A program made the position numbers and the translations under genes. From NCBI GenBank assembly GCA_946547305.1, contig CAMNOX010000002.1:1-64000 (forward strand): 64,000 nucleotides of DNA, given 5' to 3'. Below the pieces are notes generated by a model that was not told the origin of the DNA, searched no databases, and worked only from the letters and a program-made list of their open reading frames with translations. Of this stretch, positions 54,086-63,115 are shown in pieces. This stretch comes from an uncultured Cytophagales bacterium (GTDB taxonomy: Bacteria; Bacteroidota; Bacteroidia; Cytophagales; Amoebophilaceae). Each line of letters opens with the position of its first letter. Within the stretch, counting starts at the first letter, position 1.

Positions 54086-54952
54086 TTAGTCCTCTACCTT
54101 AGGGAATTTATAAATAACAAAGATCAAAGATAACATCAAGAAACTAATTGCTAAAAACTGATCTACACCTAATTTAAAGAAGTCTGATACAGGATTTGGT
54201 AGTATATTATCCTGTACTTTTAATAGACCAACAATAACTTTTGACATATATATAAAGAGTAAGCCCAAGAAAAATAGAAACCCATATCTTGATTGACTGC
54301 TGATATTAAAATCAAATTTTTTAAAGATATACAATATTACAAAAAAGGTAATTAGGAGTAAAATAAATTCGTACATCATAGTCGCATGTCTTGGTAGATA
54401 ATCAATTTTTGAAAAAATAATCCCATACGATTTTTCTGTAGGTACTCCAAAATTTCTTACTTTTAATAAATCTAATAGTCTAAAACTACATAAAAGTAAA
54501 CAAATAGACGATATTGTACAATCTAACAACTTAAGAAAACTAATTTTAAACATAAAAGAGCTAAATAAGCAACCAATTATAATTCCTAATATCAATCCGT
54601 GATCTGACATCCAGGCATCCTCAGAAAAACCAATAGTGTTATCTTTAAAAAATGCCAAATTACATATTTTAAAATAATAAGGCATGTGTTCTTCAATAAT
54701 GCGGTAATCATTATAATAAAATACATAATGCGCTATTGAACCGAATATGATGCCAAATATAGAAATAAATAAGCATGAAAAAACCATCTCTTTTACACTA
54801 AAATTACTTAGTACTGCACAGCTAAAAAACGCTATTAATGATATAGCGACACCAAAAGACAATATTGAATTTTCAACGATCTTACTAGAGAAATCAAATA
54901 TAATACTTCCATCCATATTATATTTATAAAAAAAACATTTGATAATTAACAA
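54086..54952 (-). CDS. lgt: Prolipoprotein diacylglyceryl transferase
   Basis: 288 residues with seven membrane helices. Lgt attaches diacylglycerol to the Cys of lipoprotein precursors. Visible family marks are MSDHGLILGIIIGCL (the H-G-G-L motif, with one Gly missing), the Lgt signature region LCSFRLLDLLKVRNFGVPTEKSYGIIF (normally GRIGNFxNGExxGxPT) in two blocks, SFRLLDLLKVRNFGVP and TEKSYGIIF, and DYLPRHATMMYEFILL. The signature is degenerate: the N-G-E part is replaced. It may still work, but this is less certain. Met13 (54916) is a plausible alternative start. Confidence 0.8.
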   Translation of the reverse strand: MLIIKCFFYKYNMDGSIIFDFSSKIVENSILSFGVAISLIAFFSCAVLSNFSVKEMVFSCLFISIFGIIFGSIAHYVFYYNDYRIIEEHMPYYFKICNLAFFKDNTIGFSEDAWMSDHGLILGIIIGCLFSSFMFKISFLKLLDCTISSICLLLCSFRLLDLLKVRNFGVPTEKSYGIIFSKIDYLPRHATMMYEFILLLITFFVILYIFKKFDFNISSQSRYGFLFFLGLLFIYMSKVIVGLLKVQDNILPNPVSDFFKLGVDQFLAISFLMLSLIFVIYKFPKVED

Positions 54953-54970
54953 AAACAGTTGATATTTATA

Positions 54971-55540
54971 TCAGTATATCAAATCAGGCCCATCGTCATA
55001 TGGTTTTGCTAGTTTACTCTCACGTATTTTTATCTCATCTCTTATTCTTACAGCTTCTTCGAGAAATGAATCATCATATTTAGCTCGCTCAAGCATATTG
55101 TATAGTTCATTTAATGAGTACTTCGCCAAGTCTATAGAAAAATATGTAATTGTATCGCTATTTTTTGATTTTTTTAATACAGAATTATCAATGTAAATAT
55201 CAGATTCATTATAAGTAGATAGTATTATACCGTCTACTAAATTAGTACTTAGTTGAAGATTATTGCCAAATTCATCAAAAAGATTCAGCATCGATAACTG
55301 CTTATTTATATCTATTATTGTTTTTTTTAGTCTAAACCCGAATTTTTCGCTAATTGATATGAACAAGTCAAAGATTCCTTTATAATGTTCACTACCTAGT
55401 ATGCGTTTTATTTGTATTGATATATCTAACGTAATGTCTAGGAATAGTTTTTTACCGCTATTTTTTTCCTCTAGAACAATTTTGTAATCCCTAATTCTTT
55501 TATTCTCGCGAATTCCTACAAACGTTAGTACAACAAGCAT
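54971..55540 (-). CDS. BFN-domain (bifunctional nuclease-like) protein with UVR motif
   Basis: 189 residues. The N-terminal part (VGIRENKRIRDYKIVLEEKNSGKKLFLDITLDISIQIKRIL in pieces, VLEEKNSGKKLFLDITLD) fits the DUF151/BFN fold, in diverged form. The C-terminus has a UVR motif, ELYNMLERAKYDDSFLEEAVRIRDEIKIRE in the pattern of UvrB/UvrC contact helices. Bacteroidota have such BFN-UVR proteins of about 200 residues; their cellular role is poorly known. It is 18 bp upstream of lgt on the same strand. Confidence 0.65.
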   Translation of the reverse strand: MLVVLTFVGIRENKRIRDYKIVLEEKNSGKKLFLDITLDISIQIKRILGSEHYKGIFDLFISISEKFGFRLKKTIIDINKQLSMLNLFDEFGNNLQLSTNLVDGIILSTYNESDIYIDNSVLKKSKNSDTITYFSIDLAKYSLNELYNMLERAKYDDSFLEEAVRIRDEIKIRESKLAKPYDDGPDLIY

Positions 55541-55636
55541 TACGGAGCTGTTATTAATTAGTATAAAATTAATATAAAATAAATTTTATTTAAGTACTTT
55601 TTTAATTTAACAACAAATTAGTTTTCTATTGTACAA

Positions 55637-58600
55637 ATGATCATTATACGGGCATTAAAATATATATTCATAAGTGTATTCGTAATGATATCATCTGTCA
55701 TAATTTTGATACGAATACCTTTCTTGCAAAGAAAAATTATAACTACAATTTTTAATGCTTATAGCAATCGTTATTTTAAATTATCGTTTGAAAGTTCGAG
55801 TATAAGGGATTTTGCAACGATTGATATATATAACGTCAAAGTAATTATTAATTCTAATGATAAACGAAGCTTAAATATTAATAAGATGTCAATCAATTTA
55901 AATATTTTTGATATTATCCTAGATAGCAAGATAGTTATTGAAAATCTATATTTTAAAGATTTTGAGATTACTTTTGATAATGCTACGCAAAACAAAATTA
56001 CTGACGTTAATAAAGACATTAAATATACAAAAATATTGAGACTCTTTACTTTTGTATTTAATAATATAAAACTTGATAATTTCGTTATAAATTATAATAA
56101 TGGGGAAAATAGTTTGAGAAATATTTTAAATGTTGAGTTATCTAATCTTGAAATAAACACTAAAAATGTAAAGTTTAATATATATTTGTTGTTAAGAAAT
56201 AATTATGTAACAATTCAGGATTTGGCTGGGAATTTTTCATATTATTTTATATCTGATTCACTAAGTGCTAATAATTTACGTCTATTAACAGATGATTTGC
56301 ACTTTACAGGTGATATCTTTTTATCCAGCGTTAGTAAATTGCTAAAAAATAAATTTTTATTTTATGGTTTTGATGGACGTTTAAATATTAAAAAGTTATT
56401 ATTATCCTGTAAAAACCTGAATAAAGTGTTGAATATAAAGAATTTTAGTTGTGCAGATGATTATGTATTAGTTAATGGTAGGATTATAAAAAACAAGGAT
56501 ACTGTAATGCTTAAAAACATTAATTTTAATTATCAAAATATGACTTCTGCTATCGATTTTAGCATCGGTAGTATAGATAAATTGTTGGAATGTAAGTATA
56601 ATCTAAAAATCAACAACGGTCGTTCATTACTATGCTTCATTAATAATGTATTCGGTTTTAGCTTTAAGCGGTTTATTGATCTATTTATAAGTGATTTGAC
56701 AGTTAATATAACTGGGAGTAACAATAAAATTACTGGATATACTACTGTCTTTGATGGTAATAATAAGGTTAATCTCAAGGTTACAGCTATTACAAATATA
56801 TCAAATTTATTTAGTAAGGAATCTAAAAATGTAAATATTGTCGATAAGGTTAATGTATCTATTGATTCAAGAGATTTTTTAAGCAATTATTTAAAGGGTT
56901 TATCGATTGGTGAGATCCTAGTTGATTTTGATTATATAACTATGACAGAAAAGAGTAATTTTGCGCTTACTCTATCTGACATTGGGTTCAAAATGCTAAA
57001 ATTAGGCAAAATAAGGTACAAAGGGGCACTTGTTAATAAATATATTGTTGCTGAATTAGAAGTCTTAAGCAAGAAGTTTAATATATTTGCAAAAAATAAT
57101 TTATCTCTTAATAATTTATCAGGTTTATTGGAAGGTAATGTATTATCGAATAGTTCTTCCAGAAATAAATTAAGGACAGATAATGTAATATGTAATTTTA
57201 AAATGAATTTATTAAATATTGGGGAGAAATATGAATTGCGAAGTTTGGTAAATAATATAAAATTGGATATCAATAATGTCCCTATTGAGATAAGTGATGT
57301 AAAAGCATTATTTAGTTATGAAAATGGGAAAATTGACACACGTTTAACATCAGAATTTATTGATGTAAACATAAATAAGGCCGATATTAGTGGTATAATT
57401 AACGATCTAAATATAATGAAGTCGAGATTTTTAAATTTATCAAATAAGGAATTACGTATAAGGAGCGTCAATAGTTATAATACAACAGCTAATATTATTG
57501 TAAAGAAAAGAAACATATTTAACTTGTTTTTTTATGATATAATAGATTTCGGAGAAATTTGTATGGATTTTCATTTTAGTAATATTGGTGGTCTTATTAA
57601 AAACAATGTGAAATTGAATATTGATAGGATGTTTTTTATAGATAATAATATTAGTAAATTCAGCGTTAATATTGATAATAGTCTTGATGTGAATGGTAAA
57701 ATCATATCATCTGTTGACTTAAAATGTAAGTGGGATGATGATGATATTAAGTTTAATTCGAACATAATATTACTGAAAAATTTAATTAAATCAAAGATAA
57801 CCTTAGACAGCAAAGGTGGCAATATTATAGATTCTAATTTCAACTTAGATACTAGTGAAGGTATTTATTTAGATATTGATAACAAAAGGAATTATATCAG
57901 ATTATTAAAAGGGAAAATGTTTGCCGAGGGTACAATAAAATATGATTCTAAGAATGTTATTTTTAATAATTTCTCAGTTTATAATAGGAAAAGGAATATA
58001 AATTATTTAAATATAAATGGGCGTTATAATCTGGACGTTAATGATCGTTTTGCAGATTTACACATGTCTTTAGATAATATAAACATTAATGGAATAAATA
58101 TATTAAGATTAAAAAACCTTAAATGTAATGTATCAAGCAAAGCTACAGTTATTGATGGGAAAATAAATTTTGACCTATTTCTAAACAACCTATGTATTTA
58201 TGACATTAATTATAAAAATATATCTATTGCAGTTGACACAATACTAATCAATAATAATAGTAATAAGATTATCAATTTATGTTTAAAACAATATGATAAG
58301 TCAAATGAAATAGCTGATATTACTGGTAAACTGCTATTTTCTGATCGTTTTTCATTCTATTTTAATATAATACTAGATGACTTTGATTTAACTGGATTAA
58401 GACCTTTCGTTTACAATATTTTAGACATTAAAAAAGGTTTTATATCAACTAGTTATACTTTGAAAGGGCAATTAGATAATATACTGGTAGATGGTAATGG
58501 TATGATAAGGGATCTTGCCCTACATATATTTAGTAATGGATGTTATTATGATAATATATCTGGTGATGTATTTAGTTTTAACTCAAATGAAATAGGAATA

Positions 58601-59767
58601 TATTCAATAAAAGCTTATCAGGGAGGTATTGAATGTGGTAATTTTAATGCAAATGTTTCATTAAAGAAATTGTTTGCCCCTATTTTTACCCTGGAAGGTA
58701 AACTTAAAAATTGTAAAGTTTTTGATAAAACAAGTAATAATAGGTACTTTTATGGATTATTAAAAGGGACTGGTGATTTAAGGATAACAATAAACCCGCA
58801 TGAGATATTTGTTAATGGGAAAATAGATGTTAATAACGGAAATTTTCATATTTCATCTGATGAAGGTTCTACGTCTGATATAAAGATATACACATCTGAA
58901 ATTACTGCATTAAATAAATTATATAGGGGGCAGGTAAATAAAATGAAAACAAAATTAGATTTAGATATCAATTTTAATAAAGATACCAATATATATCTAG
59001 AATTAAACGATTTTAATAATTTATACTTTACAGGGAATGGTAATATATCAATAAAATTTGATGATGAACTAAAGTTGAATGGTAGTTATAATATGAGTGG
59101 TGGAACATATAATATCAAGCTTGGTGACTTTTTAAGTAAAAAATTCCTCATAAGGAATGGTAAGATAAGTTTTAATAATTACCTTCAATACTCAAATATT
59201 AATATCTACGCAATTTCTGACCTATATAACATAAATATTGACAATAAAATGAGTAATGTTTTCCTCGAAGTCAGGCTTGACGGAGGTATATATTCTCCAA
59301 ATATAAATTACAATGTGTTGTTAGCTGATAATAGCGCAAAGAAATTTAACAATGATCTAAAAACATTCTTTTCTATATTATTCTTTAATAATTTTAATAG
59401 TAATCAGTTAACTAATTCTGCAAATACGTTTATTAATGACCTTTGTTCCAAAGTTTCTGGTCTGATAAGTAAAGATATAAGTATAAAGGTAAATTCAAAT
59501 TTGATAAATATTTTATTTAACAGGCAACTTAAGAACTTAAATTTCGACGTAAAATACAAACTAACTGATAATATATCTCTAGAAAAAGCGTTTGATTTTT
59601 CAAATTATAAAAATTTATACAGGAATTTAAGTTTGAATATAGATACAGAGTTAAAAAATAATATGGTGCAAAGTATTAAGTTGTTTAAAATAAGCCCTGA
59701 TGAAGATACTCAACTAGCCGGTAGAAATATTGCTTCATATAATATGCACAAGAGTTTTAATTTTTAA
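55637..59767 (+). CDS. tamB: Translocation and assembly module protein TamB
   Basis: 1376 residues. One N-terminal membrane anchor (YIFISVFVMISSVIILIRI, residues 9-27) is followed by a very long run of beta strands rich in Asn, Ile, Asp and Lys, the groove-like AsmA/TamB fold. The C-terminal DUF490 domain is clear: LNGSYNMSGGTYNIKLGDFL, then FLIRNGKISFNN and VFLEVRLDGGIYSPNINYN. TamB spans the periplasm and helps insert outer-membrane proteins or carry phospholipids to the outer membrane. It is evidence for a double-membrane cell. Its partner TamA/BamA is not in the window. Confidence 0.9.
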   Translation: MIIIRALKYIFISVFVMISSVIILIRIPFLQRKIITTIFNAYSNRYFKLSFESSSIRDFATIDIYNVKVIINSNDKRSLNINKMSINLNIFDIILDSKIVIENLYFKDFEITFDNATQNKITDVNKDIKYTKILRLFTFVFNNIKLDNFVINYNNGENSLRNILNVELSNLEINTKNVKFNIYLLLRNNYVTIQDLAGNFSYYFISDSLSANNLRLLTDDLHFTGDIFLSSVSKLLKNKFLFYGFDGRLNIKKLLLSCKNLNKVLNIKNFSCADDYVLVNGRIIKNKDTVMLKNINFNYQNMTSAIDFSIGSIDKLLECKYNLKINNGRSLLCFINNVFGFSFKRFIDLFISDLTVNITGSNNKITGYTTVFDGNNKVNLKVTAITNISNLFSKESKNVNIVDKVNVSIDSRDFLSNYLKGLSIGEILVDFDYITMTEKSNFALTLSDIGFKMLKLGKIRYKGALVNKYIVAELEVLSKKFNIFAKNNLSLNNLSGLLEGNVLSNSSSRNKLRTDNVICNFKMNLLNIGEKYELRSLVNNIKLDINNVPIEISDVKALFSYENGKIDTRLTSEFIDVNINKADISGIINDLNIMKSRFLNLSNKELRIRSVNSYNTTANIIVKKRNIFNLFFYDIIDFGEICMDFHFSNIGGLIKNNVKLNIDRMFFIDNNISKFSVNIDNSLDVNGKIISSVDLKCKWDDDDIKFNSNIILLKNLIKSKITLDSKGGNIIDSNFNLDTSEGIYLDIDNKRNYIRLLKGKMFAEGTIKYDSKNVIFNNFSVYNRKRNINYLNINGRYNLDVNDRFADLHMSLDNININGINILRLKNLKCNVSSKATVIDGKINFDLFLNNLCIYDINYKNISIAVDTILINNNSNKIINLCLKQYDKSNEIADITGKLLFSDRFSFYFNIILDDFDLTGLRPFVYNILDIKKGFISTSYTLKGQLDNILVDGNGMIRDLALHIFSNGCYYDNISGDVFSFNSNEIGIYSIKAYQGGIECGNFNANVSLKKLFAPIFTLEGKLKNCKVFDKTSNNRYFYGLLKGTGDLRITINPHEIFVNGKIDVNNGNFHISSDEGSTSDIKIYTSEITALNKLYRGQVNKMKTKLDLDINFNKDTNIYLELNDFNNLYFTGNGNISIKFDDELKLNGSYNMSGGTYNIKLGDFLSKKFLIRNGKISFNNYLQYSNINIYAISDLYNINIDNKMSNVFLEVRLDGGIYSPNINYNVLLADNSAKKFNNDLKTFFSILFFNNFNSNQLTNSANTFINDLCSKVSGLISKDISIKVNSNLINILFNRQLKNLNFDVKYKLTDNISLEKAFDFSNYKNLYRNLSLNIDTELKNNMVQSIKLFKISPDEDTQLAGRNIASYNMHKSFNF

Positions 59768-59916
59768 CTTGGACAACTTTAATAATGATAATGGTTATTT
59801 ACTAAAACATAAATTGTTTTAAAAGCAATTTATTCACTGGAATTTAATGATAAAATAAATTAGGAGTTTAATTTAATTTCAATATTTTTTTATATATCCA
59901 CATTATATTGTTTTTC

Positions 59917-60474
59917 TTAACTACAATACAGTTGTTTTATTTCTTTATATAACTCTCCAATAGTAGATAAATTCTCACCATACTTCCAATTTTTATTATC
60001 TATTATTTTAATCCTAATATCAAAATAACGTCCAGATGATCTCAATTTTTCTATTTCATCAAAGTCTCCCAATATTTCAGCTTTTGATTCCCCTTGTATT
60101 ATAATGATTTTTTTGTCAGATTTATCACCTATACACGTCCATTTCCATTCATTTCGTATGTCAATAACATAGTTGTTTAAGTATATACATATACCTTTTG
60201 CTATAAGATCTGTTCCTGTAGGACAATCCTTATAATAATCTTCACTATCTTCATCATTACTTGTACAATTGGCTATATCGCTACCTTGTTTATCCTTTTT
60301 ATCGATTCGTTTTCTCACCCCCCCCCCAACACCCTCAACATATTTTGGTCTTACTTGGCAACACTGACAACAACAACGATTGCCACTATTACATTTGCAG
60401 CAGCAACTATTGTCAGAGTAAATAGTATGAATATTTGTTGATATTAGAATTAAAATCAATATTTTACTTGCCAT
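59917..60474 (-). CDS. Small secreted Cys-tagged protein with slippable G10 tract
   Basis: 185 residues. Signal peptide (MASKILILILISTNIHTIYS), then a Cys cluster CCCKCNSGNRCCCQCCQVRP at residues 24-43. Directly after it, codons for VEGVGGGVRKR contain a G10 run (60318-60327). The remaining 130 residues hold a small domain with IIIIQGESKAEILGDF and two Cys pairs (CPTGTDLIAKGIC). Slippage of the G run would cut the protein right after the tag, so the tag would be exported with or without the domain. Function unknown. Confidence 0.78.
   Translation of the reverse strand: MASKILILILISTNIHTIYSDNSCCCKCNSGNRCCCQCCQVRPKYVEGVGGGVRKRIDKKDKQGSDIANCTSNDEDSEDYYKDCPTGTDLIAKGICIYLNNYVIDIRNEWKWTCIGDKSDKKIIIIQGESKAEILGDFDEIEKLRSSGRYFDIRIKIIDNKNWKYGENLSTIGELYKEIKQLYCS
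60318..60327 (-). repeat. Poly-G (10) tract inside a coding region
   Basis: Ten consecutive C on the plus strand (G on the coding strand) in the 59917-60474 gene, just after the Cys cluster. With ten G the frame is open. Together with the G9 at 1799-1807 this is the second long G run in an AT-rich window, both in secreted protein genes. Confidence 0.87.
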
Positions 60475-61118
60475 AATCTTAATAAATCATTTATATAAGT
60501 ATAATAATTATTAATTAACTATTTTAGTGTTTTGAACTAAACAAGCCTAATTAAATGAATTAATATGTCGATTATTTAATAGGAAGGATCATATTATTAT
60601 TTATTTATTTTGTTATTTATTTTTATTTTTAATTTTCAGTTCTACCTTATCAATATCTAAGTCAGTGACATTATTGGCTTATTTCTCTCTTTTGTATTGA
60701 AATAAATCTATATAATCATTATCCTGTGATATATTTGGAATTAGAATACTTAATTATGGTTTTTCGTATGTTTGCATCATGTTGTTTTTTATACTGGCAT
60801 TAATTTCATAGTTCCATCTACTTAATATCCCTTTTCTTTACTGATTTGTCCATTAATAAATTCACCATTGCTACCAATACATGGTTATTGTTTTCTGAAT
60901 TCAATTATTGCCAGAATTTTTGACATATACTTTAGTATTATCATGAGTAATAATTTCCCAAATGAGATGTTGCTATCCCAATCTGAAACTATTGCTAAAT
61001 CTCTGTTCAAATGGATTATGTTAGTTATAAGCCTTTATCTCTTTATTCATTACACTTAGTTGAAATTCTTGGTTCAATATTTCAGTAATTGATATCTTTA
61101 AGTTGTATATTTAAATCG
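60475..61118 (-). pseudogene. Probable decayed coding region
   Basis: About 640 bases between two minus-strand secreted protein genes. From about 61050 down to 60800 the minus strand has protein-like blocks broken by stops and frame changes: IIHLNRDLAIVSDWDSNISF, then MIILKYMSKILAIIEFRK, then SNGEFINGQISKEKGY, then VDGTMKLMP. No parent family was recognised. A short plus-strand frame at 60868-61059 seems spurious. Confidence 0.4.
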
Positions 61119-62909
61119 TTATTCTTTTGGATCCTTTATAGTTTTGACTTGAATGTTATTACGATTTTCTGAACTAGAGGTTAAAACTTCTAATTGGATT
61201 TTCTTTTTAATTTTTCCAGCACTAGATCTTTTACAACGTTTTTTAATTATACCTTCAAAATTATTTGCAGTATATTTAAGACGTTCAAAATACTCTTCAT
61301 CGTTTTCAGCCATTTCTTTTTTACATTTATTTATCGTTTTTAATTTATTAAGTAATGTACTCTTCTTTAAGCCACTAAAAAGGTTTACACAATCAATAAC
61401 AGTTAGCCCAAATATTTGTGTTAATGTCTTTCTATTATCTTCTTTATTATTTTTCTCATCTTTTATCAACATTTCAATTAATACCTTGTTATAATCTTCC
61501 TGTAAACTATATCTATTGCTTATGTCTTCTGAAAATATTTCTCTAATAGTTTTATCCAATGATGTACGATCATTACTTACCTTTTTTATCAAGTCGTACG
61601 AATTCATTTTTAATCCAATGTTAACATTTGTTGATCTATTATTCCAATATTTTTCCTTAATTATTTCGTTAATAGATTCTCGTATAGATTTTAAAGCATA
61701 TCTAACCGTTTTTGTAACGCATTTATTAGTATAAAATTTTGTATTTTTCCCAATATCTCTACCATTTCTATGTTTTATTGGTTCCATACTAGTATTATTA
61801 GCTCTTGCACCATCCCTGAGGAAATAAATTATACCTTTATAATTTCCATCTTTTATACTATTATCATTTTTATTTTCTAGCGTTATTTTATTATTATCTA
61901 TTATATAACTATTATCCATTGCGTCATTTTTGAATAGAGATAAATTTAGATAATCATTATTTTGAAATCTATTTGTGCGTGAAATCTGCAAACTAGTATT
62001 ATTACTATTGCCTCGCTTTTTCTTACCTTTGCCATTAAATAATTTTTCAAGATCATCTAACCCACAACAATGAATCTCCTCTTCTTTGGCTATTTTTATT
62101 TTTAATTTCTCAATTTCCTTTATAAAAATTTTAGTAAGGTTTTTAAGACGTTCAAAATATTCATCATTCTCATTAGTCATCTGTGGCTTATAATCATCTA
62201 TCGTTTTTGCATTAATTAGTAATTTATGCGTCTTCACACCACTGAAATGTTTTAAACAGTCATTAAAACTTAGGTTAAATAAATTTGTAAGTATTTTCTC
62301 TTCATCGGCTCCACTTATTGCTTCATTTTCTAGCAATATCTTAATTAATTCCTCATTAAAATCTTCATCGTAATTACTAATTTGTCCGTCTAAACTGAAT
62401 GAAAATATTTCTCCAATGGTCTTATTTATAAAGTTAAGATCACCACTTATGTGCTTTATTAAATCAGTAGAAAGTCTTTTTAGTTTCATACCATTGTATC
62501 TATTTCCAATTATTTCATTGATAAGTTCAAGCATCATGTTCAAGACCAACGCTGTTATTTTTTCAATACCTTCCGCAATATTAAAATTATCATCTTTTTG
62601 GGAAGTTTTAGAACGTTTACATTTCCTTCCGCATTGAATTTTATCTATTGCTTGATAATCTGACATTTTTGTAAGTAGTTCTTGTAATTCCACGTAACCA
62701 TGCATCCAACTAATTTCATTTTGATTTTCAGTTTGATTATTAGTGTTTGCACTTACAACAATTTTATTATCATTTGGTTGTGGTGTACAACAACTAGGGT
62801 TGTATAGACCGCCTATTTGTTCTGTTTTAGAAGAGTCACTAGCATAGTTTGAATCAATAGTAGGCATAAGTAGTACAACTGATATATTACTCCATAATAC
62901 GTTTTTCAT
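61119..62909 (-). CDS. Secreted protein with internal duplication
   Basis: 596 residues, family not recognised. A signal peptide covers residues 1-24, then a weak Cys motif NPSCCTPQPND (38-48). Two homologous helical units follow: about 115-272 and 400-565. Shared marks are ELINEIIGNRY / ESINEIIKEKY, DLIKHISGD / DLIKKVSND, NKTIGEIFS / DKTIREIFS, FNDCLKHFSG / VIDCVNLFSG and NDEYFERLK / NDEEYFERLK. Basic patches GRKCKRSKTSQK (94-105) and KKRCKRSSAGKIKKK (556-570) precede unit 1 and follow unit 2, like nuclear localisation signals. A host-directed role is possible but unproven. Confidence 0.75.
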   Translation of the reverse strand: MKNVLWSNISVVLLMPTIDSNYASDSSKTEQIGGLYNPSCCTPQPNDNKIVVSANTNNQTENQNEISWMHGYVELQELLTKMSDYQAIDKIQCGRKCKRSKTSQKDDNFNIAEGIEKITALVLNMMLELINEIIGNRYNGMKLKRLSTDLIKHISGDLNFINKTIGEIFSFSLDGQISNYDEDFNEELIKILLENEAISGADEEKILTNLFNLSFNDCLKHFSGVKTHKLLINAKTIDDYKPQMTNENDEYFERLKNLTKIFIKEIEKLKIKIAKEEEIHCCGLDDLEKLFNGKGKKKRGNSNNTSLQISRTNRFQNNDYLNLSLFKNDAMDNSYIIDNNKITLENKNDNSIKDGNYKGIIYFLRDGARANNTSMEPIKHRNGRDIGKNTKFYTNKCVTKTVRYALKSIRESINEIIKEKYWNNRSTNVNIGLKMNSYDLIKKVSNDRTSLDKTIREIFSEDISNRYSLQEDYNKVLIEMLIKDEKNNKEDNRKTLTQIFGLTVIDCVNLFSGLKKSTLLNKLKTINKCKKEMAENDEEYFERLKYTANNFEGIIKKRCKRSSAGKIKKKIQLEVLTSSSENRNNIQVKTIKDPKE

Positions 62910-63115
62910 AAATCGTTTTTTTATGTCTAAAATAAAACTTGTTAAAAAAAAATATTAAGTAATTATTTACGTTTTAATGCTAGCAAATATGAAACAGATA
63001 ATATAATTTATCTACTACACAATATTTTTTAAAAATTTAATTAAATCTCCGAATATCCTAATAACGAATAAAACGTTAAAAAGAATATTAACATATACAT
63101 CGTTTAATGCTATAG

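Noticed and set aside
60868-61059. A 63-residue plus-strand frame in the 60.5-61.1 kb spacer
   Set aside because: It lies opposite the minus-strand coding traces and has no recognisable feature; better explained as a shadow of the decayed gene.
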